This document shows positions 47,242 to 58,463 of a DNA stretch of 64,000 nucleotides, one piece after another. The stretch comes from Craterostigma plantagineum. Taxonomy: Eukaryota; Streptophyta; Magnoliopsida; Lamiales; Linderniaceae. Each line of letters opens with the position of its first letter. Within the stretch, counting starts at the first letter, position 1. The position numbers and the translations under genes are program-made. The notes beneath the pieces are model-generated. The model made no database searches, was not told where the DNA came from, and saw only the letters and a program-made list of their open reading frames with translations. Location: positions 24,443,501 to 24,507,500 of the forward strand of contig JAPQWV010000012.1 of assembly GCA_027422505.1 (NCBI GenBank), in the 5' to 3' direction.

Positions 47242-49994
47242 TCATATAAGAGGTTCAGAAAGTTCCATCTCATTCGCAGAGGATAACTGTGGCGGCTCAA
47301 CGCTGCGAACGCCTGCATAGTCCAAGCCGAGCCATTGCCAAGGCCAGCACATATACCTGGGCCTGTTCAAGCCTGCCCTTGAGCTGTCCCGAGCATCTAA
47401 GTCATCTAGTTGATGAGTCAACTCTTCGACTCTTTCTCTCAATCTCGTCGCTCTCATATCGGCCAACCTCAGAGATTTCTCAGCTGCGTCTCTTGCAGCA
47501 ATGGCAGCTTCTGCGGTTTCTTCTTTGAACTTAAGCTTCTTTTCAGATTCTATTACAGCTTGCCTTGCCTCCTCGAGTTCTTGGCGCACGGCTGTTAACT
47601 GCACGATCAGGTCGTCAAATTACCAGTGCCGAGAGAGAGTTCGAAAGTTTAGAAATGTGGTCAGCTACGTACTCTTACACAAGCAAGCCAGAAAAAACAG
47701 AGGCTTGATGATGGCCATGAATTGGAAAAACCAAACAAAAGAAAAAGAAGGCGAAATTGGAGAGAAAATTGATAAGGTGGTTGTGCAGTAATTACTAAGT
47801 AGATAGCTATGAGTTTGAAATTTTATGTACCTGTGCTCCATACTCCTCTTCAATTGACTTCCCTGCTTCAGCTTCCTGCTGGGCAGCCATTTTCCACCGA
47901 GTGATTTCTTCTTCGGCAGTAGCGATATCCAACATAAGCCCTTCAATCTAGAAAGAGAAGTGGAAGAAAAAATGACATATTTAACTGCCTCAAAGGATGA
48001 GACTAAAGGATTACGTTTCAAGAATGGGAATGTAATGATGGTCAATGTCATTAACCAAGAAGAGAAGAATATTGACTAACATTTTCATTTGCCACTCTCT
48101 CCTTCTCCTCGAGCTCTTCTAGATGTTGTTTGCATTGATTCAATTCTTTTGCTTGAGCATCAGCCTTACTCTTGTACATATTTGCCTCTGCCCTTGAGAT
48201 GCAAAAGAAAAGGTAAACCATCTAATGGTCAATATGTAAGCCCAAACGGGCCTCGAAACAGTGCCATTGAAGCACATAAATATCGACAGTCTGCATATAA
48301 CACGATTGACAAGCATTCCGTATATATTGAAGTTACATTGCCATTGGATAATTGGGTGCACTGCACTGTGTCATAATATTCGTAAAACCGATTGATGTGG
48401 GGAACAATGACATCAGATATGTCGGCATAAGTTCCAAATATGCTAGACTGGTACCTTATTTCATCTAGAGAATGTTTTAGCTCGATGATCTCTATCTGAG
48501 ATTGCTTAATGATGTTCTCGAGAACATTAGCCTACAAGGAATAAAGAAATTACTGAAAGATGAAGACATAAAATATCTTGAACAGAGAGGCTAAGCATTG
48601 AAAATATAGATAGATACCAGTGCATATATTTCATTTTCTTCCATCTCTCCAGGACCTGCTTTGCCTTTAGGATCCTGAACTTTGCTGAAATTATAATCTA
48701 TTCCAGCCTCCCTTAAACCATTTTCTGCAACCTTAAACAATTCGTTCGTTTTAGAGCTCAAGTCCGCAGACATTCTCTTCGACAAGGTACCTCTTAACAA
48801 TAATCCAATATGTTCTTTCTCCTTCAACAGTTGGGAGACAGTCTCATTTAGGCTTTTGACCTCACGACTCATGTCCTCCATGGTGTCCCGTACTCCGTGG
48901 ACAACAATTTTACTCAGCTCATATACGGATCTCAGCCCTTCGAGAGACGCCTTAATGTTTTCCTCCACGTTAGTTTCTCGAGCAAGGAACAATGATTCTG
49001 AAAGTTCAGAGGATTTATCAGCATCAACTATCTTCAAAGCTTGACAAATTTCTCCATGCACGCTCGATATTAAATTCAACTGCTCAGTTAACAAAGGCTT
49101 TTGTATCTCGAATCTTGAATCGTAATCACTCAACAAAACCTGCAACCTCGATACCTCATCTTCCAACGTCCTTACCTTCTCAGCATACTCTCCCTCCAAT
49201 TCAACTAACTTTCCACTCTTCTCCCCCACAGACTGTTTGAAACCCTCAATTTCCTCGCTTTTCTTCGTCACATCATCTCTCAACTGGCTAATCGTAGCCT
49301 CTAATTGTGAAACCTCAATGGCAATCTCATAATTTCTCTGTTCAACCAATTCTCGAGCCTCATTTCTCGACTTCACGCTCGACTCTATCTGTCTTACAAG
49401 CTCCTCAATAATGTCGTTGGTTCTTTTGATCACACCGTAAGCCACAGAAGGCAACCCAGTGTACTTACTTGACTTAGGCAACCCATTTCCTCCAAAATCC
49501 TTGTAATTACTCACTTTTCTTGACATCTTCTCCATCCCACTTACGAGCATAGACGACCCTGTTTCCATTTCGATCCTCATGGACTCTTTCGCTCTACCCA
49601 ACTCCTCTAATTGTCCTAAAACCTCGTCCCTTTGCTTCAGCGCTTCTTCCTTTAACTTCACTTCCTCGCTCAAAACACCGTTGACGCCCTCCAATCTCTT
49701 CAAAGCTTCATCCTTTTCACGCAATGCATCGTCGCGCTGACGAGATGACTCGTCCCTTTTCTTGATCGCCTCGTGGCAGAGCACTTTAAGCCTGTTAAAC
49801 TTATCTTGGAGTTCGTTCCTTGCATTTTCAGCTGCTGCTTTAGCTGCTCTTTCACGATCAAGCTCGCCGAGGATTTCCCTGAACTTCTCCGCAGATATAT
49901 TGTCTGGGGTTGCGACGTCGATCGGCAACGGATCGTCGTCAGCCTCCAGATCGCTCAATACGGCGTCGTTCTCTTCATCAGCAACACCCGCCAT
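47242..49994 (-). CDS. Coiled-coil protein of the At3g49055 type (5 exons)
   Basis: Exons on the minus strand: 49994-48618, 48531-48455, 48192-48081, 47947-47831, 47598-47242; the total is 679 residues. The protein is almost wholly coiled coil from residue 35 to about 620, rich in Glu, Lys, Arg and Leu. A short acidic start (DEENDAVLSDLEADDDPLP) and a distinct C-terminal tail (RPRYMCWPWQWLGLDYAG and then NEMELSEPLI) frame it. The tail is the part that makes me place it with the plant-specific, uncharacterised At3g49055 group; the name comes from memory, so the family call is moderate. The molecular role is unknown. Its immediate upstream region is the 475-bp segment that is duplicated at 55433-55908. 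Confidence 0.82.
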
Positions 49995-49998
49995 ATTT

Positions 49999-50473
49999 CT
50001 CGATTATCACGCTTCACAATTCACCGGAAAAAAAAAAAAAAAAAAATCCGACCAGAAACAACCAGGGCATACTTCAACTCGAACCCCCAATAATCAGAAC
50101 AATGAAATCAATCCAATCCAGTTTGGTTGGGGTTTTTGATGGATTTTTGTCGATTAGTTTGCTGATTCCAATCAATGATTATTTTCAAGCTTGTGTTTTT
50201 TATTATCTTCTTTTACTGGAATTGAAGGTCAATTGGGCTAACAATGGGCCCAATAAGAGCTGGATATAATAGCCCATTTAATGCAGGCCTATGTTTGATA
50301 CTTGAAATGTATTAAAATCAAGGTATAATTAAGTTTGAGGTCTCAAATGATGTTTTAAAGTTATGTTTCATGCTCCTGTCAGAAAATTTTAGGGTTAAGG
50401 ACCCGATTTTTGTAAAATTTAGATAAGGACCTAAAATTTACGCAGTGTTATACACTGTTTATGAACTGGTATT
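49999..50473. repeat. 475-bp direct repeat X flanking the permuted gypsy element (left copy)
   Basis: The segment begins CTCGATTATCACGC, directly upstream of the coiled-coil gene's start codon, and ends ACTGGTATT. It recurs at 55433-55908 with two or three substitutions, small indels and a different A-run. It contains the gene's 5' leader and promoter, including TGGGCC words, and the start of a repeat R copy. The element between the copies joins X through short matching words. Confidence 0.92.
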
Positions 50474-50566
50474 ATAGTTCTCAGACGGAGTAGACGCGGT
50501 GAAGTATGGACGGGAAGAGGCTCGTCAGTCCATTTTCGCGGTAGGTCAATTTCGACGGCATCAATT

Positions 50567-50583
50567 TGGCGCCGTCTGTGGGA
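50567..50583 (+). other. Gypsy primer binding site
   Basis: TGGCGCCGTCTGTGGGA lies three bases after the LTR end CA and matches the primer-site type of Tat-lineage gypsy elements. Confidence 0.8.
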
Positions 50584-50682
50584 AACTGTAGTTTCTCTCA
50601 AGTAGAAATTTAATATGGTGACTGTCGAAATGATCACGCACCGCCCAGTGGTAACAAGCCAAACCTGGCCGACATCGCCACG

Positions 50683-51927
50683 ATGATGGCCGCGACAGTG
50701 CAAGAGATGAGAAGGATCGAAACGGACGTAGGAATACTGATGGCTGAAAGAAATCGTGGAAATAATCATCGCGTACCAGAGGGGAACCGCGACGCCGAGT
50801 CGGGAACTAGATGGCGTGATGACGAAAATCGTACCGTGGCATCAGAACCTAGGAGAGCATGCGCTAACAAGGGAAGACGCGCCGAACAGCAAGAGGCTGA
50901 GATGGAGAACCTGAAGGAGGAGATCCGAAAACTGCAGGAATGGGCACACCCGAAGGAGACGCCGCTTCCTCCTCGAGAATCGCCTTTCTCACCAGAAGTG
51001 TTGTCAGCCCCCTTACCCGACCACTTCCGTACCTTCGAGATGGGTAAGTATGATGGAGCCGGACGTCCCGAGGATCACTTGGCCAGCTTTGAAGGGAACG
51101 CGGTGTTGACTGTTGTACCAATTGGGTGATGCTGTCAAGTGCAGACTCTTCGTGACTACTTTAGCGAAGGGGGCTCAGCAATGGTTTACCTCGCTACCTC
51201 CGGGAGAAATACGGAGCTTCCAAGATCTCACTAGCAACTTCCTCAAGCATTTCTCCAGTAGTCGGGGGCGCCCCGCTTCGCCGTACAACTTCTGAACATA
51301 CGACAGGCAGAAAAGGAAAGCCTGAGGGATTACCTTAGGCGATTCAACCAGGTCAAGATGGAGGTGCCTAATACCGCACCCGAGTTGCTCATCGGGGCCT
51401 TTCACCACGGATTAAGAGAAGGAGACCTATTCATATCACTGGTGAAGAAATACCCGACCACAGTGGAGGAGCTAGTAGTGGGGGTGGAAAAATATGTCCG
51501 CGTGGAAGAGGCTCGAGGTCGCGAGCCCGAAGGAAATAATTTCCGCATACCTACCCCCACTATGCCTCGAGCAAGTCATCCCCGATGGCGGGTGAACAAA
51601 GTGCAGGCACTGGAGATATGCGACGAACACGACTTCATCAGAAGGCCTCCCTACATCGGCAATCATCCGAAGAAGCCTCCCTCAGATACTTTCTGTGAAT
51701 ACCATAACGAGTATGGTCACACCACGGAAGAATGCTTCCAACTAAATAGAGAACTAGAAAAGTTGATCGCTACAAACCCGGAGGCCCGAGCAAAGCTTGT
51801 GGGAGAAAAAGATGGACCACGATACCCAGGCACGGGGAGCGGGTGGAACACCCGACTAGAACACCCACCCCCTCACCCGAATGGAAGAGAAACTTTGTAC
51901 GCGATCGAGGACGCCAAAGGAAAGTAG
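50683..51927 (+). pseudogene. Tat-like gypsy gag, two frameshifts
   Basis: The reading starts near 50683, changes frame at about 51118 and again near 51292, and ends at 51927. The gag core is clear: FRTFEMGKYDGAGRPEDHLA, GDAVKCRLFVTTLAKGAQQW, then the segment around AEKESLRDYLRRFNQVKMEV, a zinc-type motif (CEYHNEYGHTTEEC) and a basic tail. No protease or polymerase follows. Confidence 0.85.
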
Positions 51928-52177
51928 CTGGATCGACCTTGGAACGTTAAGAAACCGCAGAAATATTATCCCTAGAGGGAGTGCCCTCATTAAGTTTATG
52001 TTTATTTTAGCTTTTATTCTCAACTTCCTTGAATATTGTACGTCCATGGGGTATTAACGAAGTTGTTTCCTTTTTCGCACAAGGTTGATCGGGCTATACG
52101 AAAATTAATCCCTGCGGACATCGCCCAAGTTAACGAAAAAGAAGACCTTGGCCAAGGAAGAGGAAAACCCCTCCACG

Positions 52178-52400
52178 TGAGGCTGGAGCTCCCTCTCTAA
52201 GAGGCTGAAATTCCCTCTCCGCGAGGTTGAAATTCCTCTCTAAGAGGCTGAAAATCCCTCTCCGCGAGGCTGAAAATCCCTCTCTACGAGGCTGAAATCC
52301 CTCTCTAAGAGGCTGAAAATCCCTCTCCGCGAGGCTGAAATCCCTCACTAGGAGGCTGAAACTCCCTCTCTAAGAGGCAGAAAAGCCCTCATCGTGAGGC
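52178..52400 (+). repeat. Tandem ~21-bp repeats in the gypsy gag-only element
   Basis: About ten units of the form GAGGCTGAAAATCCCTCTC followed by two to four variable bases (CGC, TAC or TAA) run without interruption. Confidence 0.85.
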
Positions 52401-52789
52401 ATCAGATATGTCCTCGGGGTCGGGAGGACGCTCCCCGTTTGAGGCGAGGACCTCCCGAGAAAGAAGGCGACTCATGGGGAAAAGGTGTAGCCCTTAGGCA
52501 CCAGGCGAACGGGGTGATGGCGAGAGAGAGGTATGTAGCATTAAAATTATAATATAGTACGCTTGCTAGATAAAAACGGAAAACAGGAAGAAAAAGGCAT
52601 CTACGGAAGAGAAACAAGAAATCGGCCAAACTACCGGCTCGAGAAGAAGTTGCCACGAGGAATTTAAATTCGAAAAGCGAAGTCGAGGAAATCCACGTGA
52701 GGAGCGGCTTGATCAGCTTCGTTCTCGGAGACACCTTTACCAACAGGCTCGAAGAAGAAGTCGCCAAGAAAATACGAGTCGGGGAATTG

Positions 52790-54335
52790 CGATGATAAGC
52801 GCTCCAACCAACTCTCTCCTCGGGAAATCACGCCTCTGGTCAGGAAACAACGACACTGGGAATAACACCTCTGATCAGGAAGCTACGTCCTCTGACCTGG
52901 AAATCACGACTTCTGGCCCGAAAAGTAACGCCTCTGAACCGGAAAAATACCCTCCGAAAATTACATTCTATGTGCGGCAATGCATCTGCTATTGTCCGGA
53001 AAAGATACCTTATGGTGAGGAATATTTTATGTTCAGGAAACTATATTATATGTGCAGTGCAGGAATCCATCTCCTCTGGTCCGGAAAATATACCCTCTTG
53101 TCGGGAATATTTTCTGAAAATTATATTTTATATGCGGTAAACTATCTCCTCCGGTTGGTCATTGTCTCCTCTGGTCGGGTATTATCTCCTCTTGTCTGCT
53201 ATTATATTCTGGGTTGGAATTCGCATCTCCAATCGGGAAATCGCCCTCTGGTATCACGTTCACGTCTGCTGGCCGGGAAATAAGGCCTCTAGTCTAGGAG
53301 TTTTCGTCATCTGATATGGGATTCACGTAGCTTGTCGGGCAATAGCCCTCCACTGGTCTAGAAGTCGCGCCTCTTGTCTGAAGATCGCCCCCTGGTCGAG
53401 AAATTGCGCCTCTGGGCGGGAAATATCGCCTGTGGTATGAAACCACGTCTTTGGCCTAGAAGCGCCCTCCGATCGATGGAATCACGTCTGCTTTGTCTGA
53501 AAATTGCCACTGGTCGAGTGTCGCGTCTACTGGTCTGGAACTCGCGCCTCTCGTCTAGAAATTGGTTCTTGTCGAGAATTGCGTCTCTGGTCGGAATATA
53601 TCACCTCTGCCCTCTGGTATGGAAATCGCGTCTGCTTGTCCGAAGATCATCCTGTTGCCGAGAAATTGCGCCCCAGGGCTGGAAATATCGCCTCTGGTAT
53701 GAATCCACGTCTTTGGTCTGGAATTCGATCCTCTGGTCTGGAAATTATCTCCTCTAGCTTCGTACTATAGTTCTGGTCGGATATTATCTCCTCTGGTCTG
53801 GTATTATATTTCGGATCTCGAAATTATCTCTTCTACTCAAAAAATCAGGTCCTCTGACCTGGAAATTCGTGCCTCTGGTCTGGAAATTGCCTCTGGTCGA
53901 GATATCACGCGTCTGGTATGGTAGTCACGTCTGCTTACCTGGGCATCTCCCATTGGTCGAGAAATCGCGTTCGCTGGTCTAGCATTTGCGCCTCTGGTCT
54001 GGAGTCCGCCTTTTCTCGGGATATCACGCATCTGGTATGGTAGTCGCATCTGCTGGTCTGGACTTGTGCCTTGGGTCTTGAATCCGCGGCCGTGGTCCGG
54101 AATTCACGCAGCAGGACGGGCGATAACGTCTTCTGCGGAGAAATCATGCCTGCTGATCTTGCGTCTCTTGTCCGGAAATCGCCCTCTGGTCGAGAAATCA
54201 TGTCTTCTGGTCTGGGATTCACGCCTCTGTCTGGAAATCCCTCCTCTGGTAGGGAAATTAGGTCTTCTGGTCTAGAATTATATGTTCTGGTGGGAAATCA
54301 TACCGCTGGTCGAGAGTTACGCCTCTGGTCGGGGA
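52790..54335 (+). repeat. Degenerate repeat field, CCTCTGGTCTGGAAAT-type units
   Basis: More than fifty variants of CTCTGGTC(T/G)GGAAAT(C/T) recur at intervals of about 18-25 bp over 1.5 kb, with no reading frame kept. ORFs found here are by-products of the repeat. Confidence 0.8.
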
Positions 54336-54472
54336 AGACGAGTTGGCCAGGGGCTGAGGAAAAAAACACTCGCTCATTTGGGAGGGAAGAGCAAAGGTGC
54401 TCGAGTATTTTGCCATGACCACTCAACGTCCAAAATTCACAACTCTTTTGGACTATTTGCGAGGGGGACTAT

Positions 54473-55436
54473 TGTTATCCCCGGATTCTCCGGGTCAACG
54501 GCAAAATACTCAAAGTTAGCTATAACGAACCAAACCCGTGAATCCGGTCAATTTGAGGAACAGCGCCAAGAAGGGAACAACGCCTTAAGCCCTCCGACCC
54601 TAGTTTTCCCCGAGGTGCCGCCTACTTCAATTTCGCACACTATGAAGGCCATCGCGAGGGTGTACTGGGGAAAAAGGCCAAGAGGAGCTGTTTGGCAAGA
54701 GGAGCTCTCTGGCAAGTGGAGGAGCTCTCTGGCAAGAGGAGCCGTCTGGCAAGAGGAGCTATCTGGCAAGAGGAGCCGCCGACTCCGACTTTGCACCATG
54801 AGGCCCACTACAAGGGCCGTTCCGAGGACGTCCTCGAGGTAATAATAGCTCGAAGAGCACCGACTCCGGCCTCGCGCCACATAAGGGCAGTCGTGAAGAT
54901 GTCCTTGGGAGAAATATCCCGAGGAGCGGCCGACCCGTGACAGCAGCCGCGAGGGACGTCGGCAGTGAAATATCCCTATGAGCTCTCCGACCCCTCGAGA
55001 TAACCTCCCCGTGAGCTGTACAGTCCGAGATCGTGGCCATACCTCGCTTCCACACGCACGTACTTAACTGAACGTGGGAGAAACCGCCTAAAACCAGGCT
55101 GACGAGCGCCAAACGCGAAAAAACCGTCAAGAGGCACCAGTCGTGGGGAATAACCGTCAGAGGCTAGGTACGTCCTTCAGGGCACTATAAATACAGCTGG
55201 AAGCGTCCATAGTAAAGGTACGTTTTCTGAAAGACACCGTCACTCTACCATTTTTACACACCATACTTAGCCATTTTTATCACCCCCACATCGCATCTTT
55301 TCCCTCGTTTTACACTACCTTGAGAAGGAATACCCTCTTGACCAAGGCAAGAGGGCCAACGACCCCCTCAAATCCACCTTGTTTTATAGTTCTCAGACGG
55401 AGTAGACGCGGTGAAGTATGGACGGGAAGAGGCTCG
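54473..55436 (+). repeat. 3' LTR of the gag-only gypsy element, last 39 bp missing
   Basis: It begins TGTTATCCCCGG after the purine tract. A TATA box (CTATAAATAC) at about 55187 marks the LTR promoter. It ends at GAAGAGGCTCG; the missing end is the piece after the same words at 50524-50563. Confidence 0.75.
54660..54785 (+). repeat. Tandem GGCAAGAGGAGC(C/T) repeats
   Basis: Six units of about 18-21 bp built on TCTGGCAAGAGGAGC lie just upstream of the presumed LTR promoter. Confidence 0.8.
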
Positions 55437-55908
55437 ATTATCACGCTTCACAATTCACCGGAAAAAAAAAAAACAAAAAATCCGACCAGAAACAACCAGG
55501 GCATACTTCAACTCGAACCCCCAATAATCAGAACAATGAAATCAATCCAATCCAGTTTGGTTGGGTTTTTGATGGATTTTTGTCGATTAGTTTGTTGATT
55601 CCAATCAATGATTATTTTCAAGCTTGTGTTTTTTATTATCTTCTTTTACTGGAATTGAAGGTCAATTGGGCTAACAATGGGCCCAATAAGAGCTGGATAT
55701 AATAGCCCATTTAATGCAGGCCTATGTTTGATACTTGAAATGTATTAAAATCAAGGTATAACTAAGTTTGAGGTCTCAAATGATGTTTTAAAGTTATGTT
55801 TCATGCTCCTGTCAGAAAATTTTAGGGTTAAGGACCCGATTTTTGTAAAATTTAGAGATAAGGACCTAAAATTTACGCAGTGTTATACACTGTTTATGAA
55901 CTGGTATT
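55433..55908. repeat. 475-bp direct repeat X flanking the permuted gypsy element (right copy)
   Basis: This is the right copy of segment X. Unlike the left copy it is followed by the rest of repeat R (TATTGGACTATCGTTTTG), so this side shows the original downstream continuity, while the left copy shows the original link to the coiled-coil gene. Confidence 0.92.
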
Positions 55909-56135
55909 GGACTATCGTTTTGTGTTGTTACAGAACAATAAAGTGGTACTGCAGAACAATAAATTACTACTGCAAAACCACGACGTGGTTCTGCAGGTCC
56001 ATGAAGTGGTACTACAGTTCCATGAAGTGGTATTGAAAAACACTTAACTATATCGAATCCTTAAAACTAAAAATATTCTGACAGACGTTTCAAAACTAAA
56101 TGAAACTTATGTTCTGAAACCTAATTTGCCCAAAC
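55770..56135. repeat. Dispersed repeat family R, copy 3
   Basis: Five consecutive 21-nt units based on GAACAATAAAGTGGTACTGCA occupy about 55932-56036. The left part is shared with segment X and so also occurs in truncated form at 50340-50473. Confidence 0.7.
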
Positions 56136-56249
56136 AATGGCTACTCTACTACTCAAGGAAGAGCAGCAGCTATCTCTCATCCGTCATGGTGAGCTGTGAT
56201 AGATAAAATTCGTTCTTATGAATATTTTCCTTACGTAAGTACGTAATAA

Positions 56250-56321
56250 GCCCCTATAGCTCAGTGGTAGAGCGTCAGTCTTGTAAACTGAAGGTCCGTA
56301 GTTCGATCCTGCGTGGGGGCA
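56250..56321 (+). tRNA. tRNA-Thr (anticodon UGU)
   Basis: The 72-nt sequence folds as a standard cloverleaf: acceptor GCCCCTA pairs with TGGGGGC (one G-T), D arm GCTC/GAGC, anticodon stem TCAGT/ACTGA with loop CTTGTAA giving TGT, T arm CGTAG/CTGCG with loop TTCGATC, discriminator A. The anticodon reads ACA threonine codons. No intron is present. CCA is not encoded, as in nuclear tRNAs, and a T run for Pol III termination follows at about 56337. The internal A and B boxes (TAGCTCAGTGG and GTTCGATCC) are intact. Confidence 0.97.
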
Positions 56322-56560
56322 ATTGTTGTATACTCATTTTATGTTTTCTTTTTGATTTAATAATTATTTGGAAAAATCATTTTATCCGCAAAAAGAAAAA
56401 AGTAAGCGAAGCGTTATCAACCATCGCGCGCGGCGAGGACGCACGAGAGCCACTAATAATAAGCGTTGTTTTGTGTTTTTTTCAATGGAAGAACGTTCAT
56501 CACATAATACATAGAGAGAGACGACAGACCAAAGAGCAGAGCTTAATCTGAAGAAAGAAC

Positions 56561-56580
56561 CCATCTATCTATCTATCTAT
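56561..56580 (+). repeat. (ATCT) microsatellite at the MET1 start codon
   Basis: Five ATCT units run directly into the ATG, so the start context is CTATCTATGGC. Length changes here alter the leader but not the protein. Confidence 0.8.
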
Positions 56581-58145
56581 GGCAGCATCAGCAACCAATA
56601 TGTCGTCCTCATCGTCTTCTACTTGCCTGTATTCTCCCCACTCTCGAATTCCCCGAGCTACTACTACTCCCTTCCGTTTGATGCTGAACCTCAACGAAGG
56701 AAGAAAAAGCAATCACCACCACCGTAGCTTCTTCTTGTCCTTGTCCGCCGCCGGCTTGTCCGCAGCTTTCCCTTCCCCGCCTTCTAAAAGATCGATCTTG
56801 GCCGCTAAAGCGTCGGACGCCGACGCATCCTCGGAGGAAATGTACGAGGAGTACGAGGTGGAGCTGGTGCAGCCGTACGGTCTCAAATTCGCCAAGGGCA
56901 GAGATGGAGGAACTTACATCGACGCCATTGCGCCGGGCGGCGCCGCCGACAAGACGGGCATGTTCACCGTCGGCGATAGAGTGCTCGCCACTAGGTATTG
57001 AGGCACTATTTTCGTACTGAGATAAAGAGGGAGTCACTTTCTTGATCTTGGTAGTTATTGAACCATTTGCCATCAAAAAAAAAACACCCTTATGCAGTGC
57101 AGTTTTTGGAGAGGAAATATGGCCCGCAGCGGAGTATGGAAGAACTATGTACACCATTCGCCAAAGGATTGGCCCTCTGCTCATGAAAATGCAGAAGAGA
57201 TATGGTAAAAAAAAGAAGCTATATTACTGTTATATAGTGTTTGGTTTATATTCATTTGCTTTGCTTGTTCTCAAATGGCTATTTGGTGGTGTCAGGGAAG
57301 GTGGAAGAAACTGGTGAACTAACTGAGAAGGAGATCATCAGAGCGGAGAGGAACTCAGGTGTCATTAGCAACAAAGTCAGAGAAATTCAAGTGAGTTAAC
57401 TTATTCGAGCTCTATCTACTGATGGAGAAGAACTACACCAAACATATTCCTTTGTCTTTCTTATCTTTGTAATGACCGTATATGCTTCCTCAACTTCAAA
57501 TCCGTGTAGATGCAAAATTACATAAGAAAAAGGGAACAGAAGGCTCAGCGAGAGAGAGACCTTCGTGAAGGATTAAGGCTTTACAAGTAAGATACCTCTT
57601 GGCCTTTCTGCTAAGCTTTTCTCCGTATAATGTCTCACGTAAAATACAACCCTATGATCAAATGAAGGAGTGGCAAGTATGAAGAAGCTTTGGAAAAGTT
57701 CGAGTCAGTATTGGGATCAAAACCCGAGCCAGAAGAATCTGCTGTAGCAAGTTACAATGTGGCTTGTTGTTACTCAAATCTTAATCAGGTGAGTGCTATG
57801 GTGCTTCTACATTATTCATTACTGCTACCATCATTGACTCAAATGATTTGGGCTCTTTCTAGATAAAGGCTGGACTTTCTGCCCTAGAGGATGCTTTGAA
57901 GGCAGGATTTGAAGACTTCAAGGTAGTAAAAGTGATATGATGGTTCAAAGACCAAGTTTTTTATTTTCTTTTGAGTTCTGACTTATTATTGCTTCTTCTG
58001 ACAGAGGATTCGGTCTGATCCCGACCTGGCTAATGTAAGGTCGTCGGAAGAATTCAACCCTCTTTTGAAGAGATTCGACGAGTCGTTTATCAACGAAAAT
58101 GCCATCAACGCTATCAAATCTCTATTTGGATTCAACAAGAAGTAA
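56579..58145 (+). CDS. MET1: MET1-like thylakoid PDZ/TPR protein (7 exons)
   Basis: Exons: 56579-56994, 57098-57204, 57296-57390, 57510-57586, 57668-57788, 57863-57922, 58005-58145; 338 residues in an unbroken frame. The first 75 or so residues are Ser/Thr/Arg-rich with a cleavage-like end (KRSILAAKAS), a plastid transit peptide. A PDZ domain follows (VELVQPYGLKFAKGRDGGTY, IAPGGAADKTGMFTVGDRV, AVFGEEIWPAAEYGRTMYTI). A charged helix region and TPR repeats (EGLRLYKSGKYEEALEKFES, AVASYNVACCYSNLNQIKAG) come next, and the tail ends INAIKSLFGFNKK. This layout matches Arabidopsis MET1 (At1g55480, also ZKT), which helps photosystem II supercomplex assembly at the thylakoid. It faces the RING gene tail to tail, about 320 bp apart. 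Confidence 0.93.
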
Positions 58146-58463
58146 ATCTTTTGGCTGGTTAAGCTTTGCTCGCTCATTCAGTAAGTGTACGCTGCATCTG
58201 CCCAGAATGCTGATAGAATTCTCAGGTTCTGCACACAACTAGCTTCTTTTTCTTAGCTCCAGTGTTTATCATTGTTTTTTTCCAGTGATTAAGGTCATGT
58301 AATCGATATGTAACTACACCAATCTGAAAAGATATACAACGAATGCATCGATGGATCATTTTCAAGTGTCGTCTTCTTTTATTCGACCCAGAAACAGCAG
58401 TTTGTACTTTTATTCCATGGATTTAAACAGTTATTCACAGAGTTTCTATACATGTTCCACTGA

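Larger units (their letters stand above)
50472..55436 (+). mobile_element. Gypsy gag-only element with circularly permuted LTR
   Basis: The order is: last 92 bp of an LTR (50472-50563), primer site TGGCGCCGTCTG at 50567, gag (50683-51927), a long noncoding part with tandem repeats, a purine tract (GCGAGGGGG), and an LTR from TGTTATCCCC at 54473 that stops 39 bp before its end. Both broken LTR ends share a 53-bp terminal overlap (50472-50524 equals 55384-55436). Thus one LTR is cut inside and its two parts lie at opposite ends. No pol is present. This differs from a normal insertion, in which each end carries a full LTR and a 5-bp target duplication. Confidence 0.85.

Noticed and set aside
52792..54418. 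ORFs of 88-163 codons in the CTCTGGTCTGGAAAT repeat field
   Set aside because: Their sequence only reflects the repeat words and changes frame from unit to unit.
56609..57184. 191-codon minus-strand ORF over MET1 exons 1-2
   Set aside because: It overlaps a well supported spliced gene and has no family resemblance.
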